A stretch of DNA of 41,304 nucleotides from Candidatus Poseidonia sp. Lineage in GTDB: Archaea; Thermoplasmatota; Poseidoniia; Poseidoniales; Poseidoniaceae. The position numbers and the translations under genes are program-made. Shown piece after piece: positions 33,960-41,304 of the stretch. Within the stretch, counting starts at the first letter, position 1. Each line of letters opens with the position of its first letter. The notes under the pieces are model-generated. The model made no database searches. It was not told the origin of the DNA and saw nothing but the letters and a program-made list of their open reading frames with translations. The stretch lies in the NCBI GenBank assembly GCA_030828165.1, contig JAURDA010000012.1, positions 1 through 41,304 on the forward strand, in the 5' to 3' direction.

Positions 33960-36563
33960 TTACTCGTGGCGAATCCATTCGCCATCCGGAGTGACTTCCC
34001 AATACTGGAGTTCTTCGGAGACATCCACGTACCACCCCGTCTGGCCTTGAACGGTGGAGGGGGTCGCCTGCATGACGCCAACGTTGCTGGCCTCTTTGGC
34101 CAGTTCCTTGATGGAAGCCTCGGTCAAGCCGTGACGCTCGTGAAGCGGCGTATCGTCCGAGGGAAGAGGTGAACTGATGGTGTCCTCGCCCTCTTCATCG
34201 TCATCAACGTCCTCGTCGAAGACGTCCTCAACCCAAGCATCCTTCTCGACTTCTGAGGCTTTTCGTGCCAGGACGACCAGTACGGCGAGGAGCAAGGCCA
34301 ACAACAACGCAGTCATGGCCATGGCGGTGTTGGTCGAGCCGACCGCTCCGCCCAAGAGGACCTCGTCCACGTCAAAGAACGTCTGGGCGAGCAGGCCGTT
34401 CCAGCGAACGGTGCATGAGCGGTCGGTACCGCCGTTCTCAAGATCAACTTCCCACGTCCCGTTGGTGACAAAACCGACATCGCCGGCCGTGCATGTGACG
34501 CTGGTGTTGGTCCGAGGAATGGTCAGAGTGTTGCCGTACGCGTCGGTGCCGAACGCATTGATGAGAACCACATCACCTTCGGCAAGGCCTTGGCGACTCA
34601 TGCTGGCTTGAATGCGAACCGGTGAACCGGCTTCCACGGTGAGGGGCACGACGTGTTCAGCGCCCGACTCTGCGAGGACGAGGTCATAGGTGCCGACTTG
34701 CTTCCCCGTGAACTGCCAGAACCCGATTCCTGTCGGCGAGGCTTCCAAAATCCCGAGCGAGGTGTTGAAGTCCGTGACCACGTTTGACGACGGACCGACG
34801 TTCCCGTTTACGTCAACAACTTGGATGAAAATATCGTGCGGCTCTCCAGCGGACACCACCAAGCCCTCTTCGCCAACATCGGTTTGAAGCGCATGGGCTT
34901 GACCCGCCACGACCGTAAGACGAACGGTGGCGAAGACCCCGTCTGCATTGACGCGCAATTCATGTCCGCCAAGCGAGGTCGCTACCCAGCGCCCGTCGTT
35001 GAGTAACATCTCAAGCGTGATGTCTTCACCGTCAATGGACCAATTCAAGGCGATGTCGTTGAGCTCGTTGCCGTACGCATCAAAGAATTGGGGATTCAAA
35101 TCCAGTTCACCGTCTGCAGGAACCCGGGCCCCTTCCCCTTCCAGCGTGATAAACGCCAAACGCCCAGCCCGAACATCAAACTCGCCGTCGGCGACAAACA
35201 TGACGCCCGTGGTGTTGTCAAACCAACTCCCATCGAATCGCCACGAGCGCATGCTGGTCGCCTGAACCAATGCGTACGAATCGGTTGAGGTGACTTCGGT
35301 CTCGTCACCCATGGTCATGTTGATGTTGCCTTCCACCACCCAACGGTTTCCTTTGACGTCCTCGCCGAGCAACTCAACCACGACTTGGTCGCCTGCGGAG
35401 GGCTGAGAAGGGGTGATTTTGAACCGCAAATCCACGGCTCGACCGTGTTCAACGTTCACGTTCAGCGAGGTGACCACCGTGCCGTCGGTTCCAGAAAGGG
35501 TGACCGGGCCGACCGTGGAGGGGTTCCAGAACACACGTGCGTCATCGTCAACCGATAGGCCACCCGAAGATGCCGAGAGCGAGGCGATGGAGGGTGAAAC
35601 AAATCCGATGTACCCGTTGGCATCCCTCCGCTCAAAAACGAGCTCGTAGGATTCTCCAGCAAGGTACGAGTCAACGGTTTCGGCAAACATCAGTTCCGAG
35701 GCAACCGCATCTCCGGGGATGACCGAGAGCGTGGTGCTTCCCGTGATGTTGCCTGCAGTCGCCGAGATCATCCACTGTCCCGTGTTGATGGCGTTGTAGG
35801 CACCGGCGGCGTTGAACGAACCGTTTTCGGCGTACCAGGCGATGGGGCCTGCTTCGAAGAGGGGCATCTCGTATCCGTTGATGTCAACCAAACGGGGAAC
35901 GATGGTCGTCCACGAGCCAGCCCTTACCTGAAGGTGCTCCTCAAACACAAAGGCGTGAGGTTGCCCGGCACGAACCGTCAGTTCGGTTTCATCTTGGAGT
36001 TGGTTAAGGCGAACTCGAACGGTGTAGTTCCCCGTTTCTTCGGGAACCCAAGTTGGTGAGCCGTGACCGACATAATCGCCATCGATGTCCCAAACCAATC
36101 CGGAAGCGTCGTCGATGATGTTCCCGCGCCCGTCGGTGACCTCCGCTTGAAGCGTGTTGGCCTCGAGCACACCCAGTACGAGCGAGGTGACCTCAACACC
36201 AATCGCCACACCGGGCGTAACGGTGAGGTTGTAACTCGCTTGCAAGCCGTTGTGTTCGGCCGTGATCTCGATCAAGCCCCAGGACCAGGGGAAAAAGACG
36301 CCGTCTTCGGTGATGGTTCCGTTGGTTGAAGACCAGGTGACCTCCCCTTCAACCGGGTTGTTCACGGCGTCGTAGATGATGGCCTCGAAACTTGCAACCT
36401 CATCGGCGGAGATGGAGGCGGGTGGAGCATCGATAGCAACACGGTCAGGGGTTCCAGTGCGATGGACCTGAGCAGGTTCGGGCAACACGACCGTCGATGC
36501 GGGCAACACCAAACAAAGAACCGTGATGGCGGTCAAAGCGAAGGCCATGCTTGCTTTGGACAC
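33960..36563 (-). CDS. Membrane-anchored Ig-like surface protein with Trp-rich cytosolic tail
   Basis: The 867-residue protein starts at GTG 36563, with GAGGTGAC before it and a signal peptide (MAFALTAITVLCLVLPAS at 6-23). The ectodomain is a chain of about seven bacterial Ig-like (Big/invasin-type) beta domains, each near 90 residues. These often have a pattern such as VDINGYE or DAYGN at the start of a loop and end in TVxxGxA. A membrane helix follows at about 743-765. The cytosolic tail is acidic and ends with a Trp-rich motif (TGWYVDVSEELQYWEV, then EWIRHE). The function is probably adhesion or cell-surface structure. It begins 13 bases after the upstream surface-protein gene, so they form an operon. 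The frame is open far upstream of 36563 but overlaps that gene. Confidence 0.85.
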   Translation of the reverse strand: MSKASMAFALTAITVLCLVLPASTVVLPEPAQVHRTGTPDRVAIDAPPASISADEVASFEAIIYDAVNNPVEGEVTWSSTNGTITEDGVFFPWSWGLIEITAEHNGLQASYNLTVTPGVAIGVEVTSLVLGVLEANTLQAEVTDGRGNIIDDASGLVWDIDGDYVGHGSPTWVPEETGNYTVRVRLNQLQDETELTVRAGQPHAFVFEEHLQVRAGSWTTIVPRLVDINGYEMPLFEAGPIAWYAENGSFNAAGAYNAINTGQWMISATAGNITGSTTLSVIPGDAVASELMFAETVDSYLAGESYELVFERRDANGYIGFVSPSIASLSASSGGLSVDDDARVFWNPSTVGPVTLSGTDGTVVTSLNVNVEHGRAVDLRFKITPSQPSAGDQVVVELLGEDVKGNRWVVEGNINMTMGDETEVTSTDSYALVQATSMRSWRFDGSWFDNTTGVMFVADGEFDVRAGRLAFITLEGEGARVPADGELDLNPQFFDAYGNELNDIALNWSIDGEDITLEMLLNDGRWVATSLGGHELRVNADGVFATVRLTVVAGQAHALQTDVGEEGLVVSAGEPHDIFIQVVDVNGNVGPSSNVVTDFNTSLGILEASPTGIGFWQFTGKQVGTYDLVLAESGAEHVVPLTVEAGSPVRIQASMSRQGLAEGDVVLINAFGTDAYGNTLTIPRTNTSVTCTAGDVGFVTNGTWEVDLENGGTDRSCTVRWNGLLAQTFFDVDEVLLGGAVGSTNTAMAMTALLLALLLAVLVVLARKASEVEKDAWVEDVFDEDVDDDEEGEDTISSPLPSDDTPLHERHGLTEASIKELAKEASNVGVMQATPSTVQGQTGWYVDVSEELQYWEVTPDGEWIRHE

Positions 36564-36576
36564 GCCGTCACCTCGG

Positions 36577-39500
36577 TTACTCGTCGTGATATTCGTGCCA
36601 TTCCTCTTCACCGGCGTTGCGGTACCACCAAACGCCAGCTTCGTCCTCGTACCATTCCGTGCCGTCTTCGTCCACGGTCGTCTCCTGCTCCACTTCTCCA
36701 GCGGCTTCCTCCTCAGGAGCAGCCTCTTCGGCAGGTGGGCCGGATGGACCGGGGGCAGGACCGGTTGGACCGGGGGCAGGGCCGCTCGGACCGGGTGCAG
36801 GACCGCTCGGTCCTGAAGCAGGGCCCTTTGGACCGGGGGCTGGACCACTCGGGCCGGAGGGCGCATCATCATCGTCGTCTTCATCGTCATCGTCCCAGTC
36901 ATCGTCGACCCCTGAGCGCAAGAACATCACGCCAAGCACGAGCAAGACGATGGCGACGAGCGCTAACAAACCGGCACCGACGTAATACAACGTGCCGCCC
37001 GCTTCAAAGAAGCCGTTCAAATTGCCCACGACGTTGATTTCCTCGTTGACACGAACCGCACCCACGCTGATGGTGATGGTTTGGGGCCCGTCGTCAAGGG
37101 TCTTGATGGTCCAGTCGTTGGAGGCAATCATCGTCACCGTGGCCCGACCGGTGGCGTCAACCTTGATGCTTCCCGGAACGTCGATTTCGTTTTCGTAGGC
37201 GTCGAAGGCTCGAATCTTCACGTCAAGGCTTCCCAATTGGTCGACCGTATCCGTGCTCAAATTGACCTCAAGACGGGCGACGACCTTCTGTGCCTCAACG
37301 GTGATTTCGAGCGTGGAGGTAGCACCACCGGCGGTGTAGGTCAGCGTGTGCAGGCCCGCAACCTCAGCGGTGTAGTGGTAGCGACCGTCGGTGGTTGTGT
37401 TGATTTCCAAGGTTGCAACCGAACCACCGTCTTCGGTCCACTCCACGTTTTGCGCGAAGGTGTTTCCATCGGCGTCGGTACCCGTTACCTGAATGTTCAC
37501 ACGGTCGCCCGCTGTTGGGTTCGTCAGCGAGGCGTCTGCCGAAACCGTGACGGCTACACCGTGAAGAACCTTGATGGAGATGCTGTCCGAGATGTTGAAC
37601 CCGGTACCGCTGATGCTGTATGCCTCAATGGACCACTCACCAACGGTGGTGGCCTCCCAGCGCATGTCGTTGAGCAGCAGGTCGGTCGTGATATCGCGAA
37701 CGGCACCGCTTGAAAGGTCCACCTCGAGCCACGTGAGGGTTTCAGCATCGATGCGATTGTTGTCAGCATCGTAGAGGTCGGCATCGAAGTCCACGAGATA
37801 ATCCGAGGTCATCTCGATGACGGCGCCGGTGCTCGCATCCGGGTTGTTGGCGGTTCCCCGGATGCTGACGGTGTGAAGGAAACCGTGGTCAACGGTCATG
37901 TTGATGGAAACGGCATGGACGGTGGTTCCGTCGTCGTACGAAGCCGTCAGGACATACGCTTCCTCGCTTGCAAAGTACGGCGTGAACGTTGTAGCATCCC
38001 CGGACAGCACCTCAAGGAAGGCCGATGAGTCGCCCATGCTCGGATGGTCAAGGCTCCAGTTGGCGACGATGACCCATTGGTTTCCCTTCCTGTCAATCGC
38101 GAAGACTTCGGCTTCGAGGGTTTCATCGGCCGTCAGGTCGAAGTTCTGCCAGGTGGATTCCTCATCGTCAACATCGATTCGGAGTGTTTGGATCGCCCCA
38201 AAGTCAACCGTAATGGTGACGGAGGCAAGCGTGGTCTCGTAACGAGCCTCGATGATCTTTGCACCTTGGCCAACGGGGTCCCAAATGGCTGGAGCCCCGG
38301 CGGTTAATTGACCGTCGGCGATCTTGGTCCAGTTGTCCGATGGGAGAACCACAGGGAGGCGGTTCCCTCGAACGTCTACCCGGGTGGTGTTGATGTAGAC
38401 TCGGTCGTCGGCCGTGATGCTCAAGGCCGAGACGTTGAGTTCCAAATGGTCGATAGCCCCGTGACCAACTGTGATCATCAATGAATCCGACGCGCCGGAT
38501 GCAGAGGTGAGGTTCAGCCACCATTGACCGATGTGGTCGGGGAAGTATTGCTCGTTGATTTCAGAATAGTTTCCGTTCGTGGTCGTCCACGTCAACGTAC
38601 CAGCGTCTTCGATCGACAAGGGGTTCCCGAATTGGTCGTACAGGTCGGCCGTGATGTCACACCACACGCCTGCGGGGATGGTTCCCTCACAGCCGCTGAG
38701 CACGAAGTAGGAGGCGGCACCCTCCGTGACGGTGACCGATACGTCCACAAATTCGCCGGAGGTGACGTCGTGTTGCACTCGAACGGTGTGGACACCGACC
38801 GCATAGGGTTCGAAGAGGTTCTCCATCACCGGGCTCATGCTTCCGTTGGAAGGCGTGAACGAGATGGGTTCACCCGGGACCGGATTGCCGTGCTGGTCGA
38901 CCATGGAGGCCGTGATGGTGAGGGTTTCGTCAGCGGTGATGGTCGCCGAAAGCGGTGTCACCAACAACTCGGTTGGCGCACCTGCCGTCACGGTGATGCT
39001 CTGCGTGCCGCAAACAAGTCCGAAGCATGCCGAGACGGTGTGAACACCAACGGTGCTCGGCGTGTAGAGACCGTTCGTTCCGATGTTGCCGACATCAACG
39101 CGCCATTCCACCGGTGGGCTCTGGACCATGGATTGATGGTCGTAAGCGATGGCGTTGAAATTCACGGTGGTGTCGGCGTTGGTCGTTACGGCTCCCGTTG
39201 GCGTGATGTCCATGGTCGTGATGTTGGTGGTGTTGAACAAGATTTTCGGGCGGAACGAGGACTGGACGGCATCGCTCGAATAGAAACTGGCGTGTGCAAA
39301 GCCGTTGTTTGCGGTACCGATGATGACCCATGCCTGTTGGCTCGTGATGGTCATGCCCGCCGTGCTGATGTCAAACCAAAGCCAGCCTTCGGTGTCGACG
39401 TTGACAACGGAGGTGGAAACGGCATCGCCGTAATCCACACCGGCCTGCATGCCGGGTGCGCCCCAGGTTGCTCCGCCGGTGCTTCCGTTCCACGTGGCCG

Positions 39501-41304
39501 AGGTCTGCGACCAGCCCGCATTCAGCAGCGGGTGGACGCTGAATGAAACCGATGTGGCCCCCTGAGCAGACGTCCAATCGTCGATGTACAACCCGAGCGA
39601 TGCGGAATGCACATTCTGATAGATGGGGAACGGAATCTGCGATGCATCAAGGCCCACGGTGAGCCGGCATTCATCGGCGTACAAGGTGCCACAGAAGGTT
39701 CCGGCAGCCATGGTCCCGTCGCCAACGAAGTTGGTGTCGGGGTACTCGGAGACGAGTGTCGTGTCCTGGATGTTGGTGTGACCGAAGGCCGGAATTTCGT
39801 TGCCGGTCTGCATCGTGTAGGTGAAGGTGTAGTCGTTGTTGTTGACATGGTCCGGCGAACCGACGGCAAAGCTCCATCGAGCGGAAGAAGGACCTGGAAT
39901 CGTTTGATTCACGCCTTGAACCCACCACGTGAACATCTGCCCTGCGGTCAAATCGTTGGCGAACCGGAACGACGTGTTGGTGATTTCAGAATCTTCCCAA
40001 GATTTGAACTTGAAGACCCCGGTTTCGTTTGAGATCGTGACGATGTAACCGGTGGCCCCGCTCACGGGCGTCCAACTCAAGACCGGTTGGGTCGACGAAA
40101 CGAGCAGCCCACCGTCCTCTTGGTACAGGACCTCGCCATCGCTTGGGGAAGTCAGCACCGGTTGAGCCGGTGGGACAATTCCGTTGACGTTGTCGACGTA
40201 ATCAAAGACGATGTGCGGGTGGAAACTTGCGTTGGTGAACTCCGACGAATAGAAGGTGTGGGAGGAACCGCTTGTTCCGATCTGCTTCAGCATGAACGTC
40301 ATGGTGGTGTTCCCGTTGGCCAAATTGTCTTGGGCAAGACTGGTCAAATCCCACTCCATCCAACCCACGGGGGAAGAGAGCGTCAGGGTTGATCGCGTGA
40401 TTTCGCTGGTCGAACACGACGGAGCGTTGGACCACACCACGGAAGACTGGGCAAAGGAAGCACACGGGTAGACGCCGATGGTCGTTGAAGAGGTTCCACC
40501 GACGCTGGTCTGATACATACGGAGCATCATCTGCGTGGGCGTAATAGCCGTGGGCCACGGAATACTGGTCAAATCAAACTCCATCAAAATTCGGCTTTCA
40601 CCGGTACCCAGTGCGTTTCGACCGAGGACCATGGTTGATGAGGCGCCTTTGTTGACGGTGGAGTTTGAATCAAGTTCAACGTCAGGCACCAAAGGAAGCA
40701 AGCCGGTCTCTTCGAAGATGGAGCCACGTGAAAGGTTGAGGGTGTGGTTGCCGTTGCCGTCGTCGGAGCCTTGGTCCAGCGGGTTTCGGAACTTGTGGAT
40801 GGCGGACCATTCCCCGATGCGGTCGTTCTGGTCAGCGCGCACGCGCCAGTGTACCCATTCATCGCCCTTGTCCATGTTGTCGTTCGTCACCGTCAAGTTG
40901 GTCGGATCGAAGGTGAAGTCGGTGTAGTCGCCGTTCGCCATTTGTTCCGAGGCGTAGCAGTTCAAATCCCCCACCATACGGGCATCGCTCGCTGCGCACA
41001 TGACCCATTGCGTTTGGTTGCTGTAGCCAGCAGACCAGTTGAAATCGGTCGTGTTCTGACCGGACGGCCGGGGTTGAGCGGTGTCCCAGAGCGTGGCTCC
41101 GTCAAGCGGATTGAGGTTGTTGGGAGAGGTTGCCGTCCAAGGGTTCGTGGTGTCGTAGGTGATGTTGAGTTTTGGCCGGACGGCAAGGTTGCTCGCTTCA
41201 CTGCTCGAGAATTGAACGCGACCTGCAACGCCTCCGTTGAAGTCCTCGGGTTGGAGAATCACGTTGAGGCCCGTCTGCCCGCTTGCAAGGGCCTGATGAA
41301 GCAG
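36577..41304 (-). CDS. Surface protein with DNRLRE and Ig-like domains, N-terminus outside the window
   Basis: The reading frame is open to the right edge, so the start is missing; 1575 residues are visible. The N-terminal part has about three DNRLRE/CBM96-like domains, recognised by repeats such as FYSSEFTNASFHPHIVF and ILMEFDLTSIP. A fibronectin-III-like stretch (SPSDGEVLYQ and on) lies between them. About nine Ig-like domains follow, as in the downstream gene. A membrane helix leads to a cytosolic tail with an acidic run (DDDWDDDDEDDDDD), six Gly-Pro heptads and a Trp-rich end (TEWYEDEAGVWWYRN, EEEWHEYHDE). DNRLRE domains are linked to polysaccharide binding. This suggests attachment to particles or polymers, but no enzyme domain is visible. 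Confidence 0.85.
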   Translation of the reverse strand: MLHQALASGQTGLNVILQPEDFNGGVAGRVQFSSSEASNLAVRPKLNITYDTTNPWTATSPNNLNPLDGATLWDTAQPRPSGQNTTDFNWSAGYSNQTQWVMCAASDARMVGDLNCYASEQMANGDYTDFTFDPTNLTVTNDNMDKGDEWVHWRVRADQNDRIGEWSAIHKFRNPLDQGSDDGNGNHTLNLSRGSIFEETGLLPLVPDVELDSNSTVNKGASSTMVLGRNALGTGESRILMEFDLTSIPWPTAITPTQMMLRMYQTSVGGTSSTTIGVYPCASFAQSSVVWSNAPSCSTSEITRSTLTLSSPVGWMEWDLTSLAQDNLANGNTTMTFMLKQIGTSGSSHTFYSSEFTNASFHPHIVFDYVDNVNGIVPPAQPVLTSPSDGEVLYQEDGGLLVSSTQPVLSWTPVSGATGYIVTISNETGVFKFKSWEDSEITNTSFRFANDLTAGQMFTWWVQGVNQTIPGPSSARWSFAVGSPDHVNNNDYTFTYTMQTGNEIPAFGHTNIQDTTLVSEYPDTNFVGDGTMAAGTFCGTLYADECRLTVGLDASQIPFPIYQNVHSASLGLYIDDWTSAQGATSVSFSVHPLLNAGWSQTSATWNGSTGGATWGAPGMQAGVDYGDAVSTSVVNVDTEGWLWFDISTAGMTITSQQAWVIIGTANNGFAHASFYSSDAVQSSFRPKILFNTTNITTMDITPTGAVTTNADTTVNFNAIAYDHQSMVQSPPVEWRVDVGNIGTNGLYTPSTVGVHTVSACFGLVCGTQSITVTAGAPTELLVTPLSATITADETLTITASMVDQHGNPVPGEPISFTPSNGSMSPVMENLFEPYAVGVHTVRVQHDVTSGEFVDVSVTVTEGAASYFVLSGCEGTIPAGVWCDITADLYDQFGNPLSIEDAGTLTWTTTNGNYSEINEQYFPDHIGQWWLNLTSASGASDSLMITVGHGAIDHLELNVSALSITADDRVYINTTRVDVRGNRLPVVLPSDNWTKIADGQLTAGAPAIWDPVGQGAKIIEARYETTLASVTITVDFGAIQTLRIDVDDEESTWQNFDLTADETLEAEVFAIDRKGNQWVIVANWSLDHPSMGDSSAFLEVLSGDATTFTPYFASEEAYVLTASYDDGTTVHAVSINMTVDHGFLHTVSIRGTANNPDASTGAVIEMTSDYLVDFDADLYDADNNRIDAETLTWLEVDLSSGAVRDITTDLLLNDMRWEATTVGEWSIEAYSISGTGFNISDSISIKVLHGVAVTVSADASLTNPTAGDRVNIQVTGTDADGNTFAQNVEWTEDGGSVATLEINTTTDGRYHYTAEVAGLHTLTYTAGGATSTLEITVEAQKVVARLEVNLSTDTVDQLGSLDVKIRAFDAYENEIDVPGSIKVDATGRATVTMIASNDWTIKTLDDGPQTITISVGAVRVNEEINVVGNLNGFFEAGGTLYYVGAGLLALVAIVLLVLGVMFLRSGVDDDWDDDDEDDDDDAPSGPSGPAPGPKGPASGPSGPAPGPSGPAPGPTGPAPGPSGPPAEEAAPEEEAAGEVEQETTVDEDGTEWYEDEAGVWWYRNAGEEEWHEYHDE
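36730..36855 (-). repeat. Six 21-base repeats encoding GP(S/T/K)GPAP heptads
   Basis: Six copies of a 21-base unit lie in the cytosolic tail region of the upstream surface-protein gene. They encode GPSGPAP, GPKGPAS, GPSGPAP, GPSGPAP, GPTGPAP and GPSGPPA. The copies differ at third positions, so the array is not a very recent duplication. It would form an extended Gly-Pro spacer. The unit length may vary between strains. Confidence 0.8.

Noticed and set aside
36564-36902. Upstream continuation of the 867-residue surface-protein frame
   Set aside because: It overlaps the tail of the upstream surface-protein gene in another frame and is made of low-complexity residues. The GTG at 36563 has a Shine-Dalgarno site and a signal peptide.
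1-41304. CRISPR arrays, insertion sequences, rRNA or phage genes
   Set aside because: I saw no regularly spaced direct repeats, transposase or integrase motifs, rRNA stretches or phage structural genes. The tRNA has no duplicated end that would mark an attachment site within the window.

Overview
The window is archaeal chromosome. TFB, ribosomal protein L40e, membrane-anchored LonB, a UPF0147 protein, an archaeal-type aspartyl-tRNA synthetase and a TrmI-type tRNA methyltransferase all point that way. TATA-like boxes sit about 20-25 bases before several start codons, which fits archaeal leaderless transcription. The high GC, acidic proteins, tight packing and very large surface proteins with a C-terminal membrane anchor fit a marine planktonic euryarchaeon such as Marine Group II (Poseidoniales). 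That placement is inference; no rRNA is present.

Layout. 200-6.2 kb: tRNA-Ala(UGC), purA, tfb, a small Cys-pair protein, a possible beta-propeller-like protein, an MBL-fold protein that has lost its metal ligands, L40e, an A24 prepilin peptidase and UPF0147. 6.3-14.8 kb (minus strand): a surface protein with an N-terminal CxxC thioredoxin-like region, then lonB, an MFS transporter and an AI-2E-type transporter. 14.9-21.3 kb: trmI, a surface protein carrying an SGNH hydrolase domain and a cytosolic zinc ribbon, and aspS. 21.3-34 kb (mostly plus strand): a metabolic region with an alpha/beta hydrolase, an SDR, a TPR protein, a luciferase-like flavin monooxygenase, an asparaginase-II-type hydrolase, an aldehyde dehydrogenase, a LON-domain protein, panB, a membrane protein (minus strand), two LigB-type dioxygenase subunits and an amino-acid permease with EF-hands. 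34-41.3 kb (minus strand): two more multi-domain surface proteins in tandem, the upstream one cut by the window edge.

The most notable content is at 26.2-32.2 kb. An aldehyde dehydrogenase of the 2-aminomuconate/2-hydroxymuconate semialdehyde type lies near a catalytic AmnB-like and a non-catalytic AmnA-like subunit of 2-aminophenol 1,6-dioxygenase. The alpha subunit is fused to a RidA-family domain that resembles 2-aminomuconate deaminase. Together these could carry out ring opening, semialdehyde oxidation and deamination of an aminophenol-type compound, perhaps from tryptophan/kynurenine or humic nitrogen. The neighbouring hydrolases, flavin monooxygenase and permease could supply or import substrate, but this is inference.

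The surface proteins share a plan: signal peptide, long beta-sandwich ectodomain, one membrane helix near the C-terminus, then a short charged cytosolic tail. The tails end in distinct small modules: a zinc ribbon, a tryptophan-rich motif shared by the two tandem genes, or a Trp/Gln-rich end.
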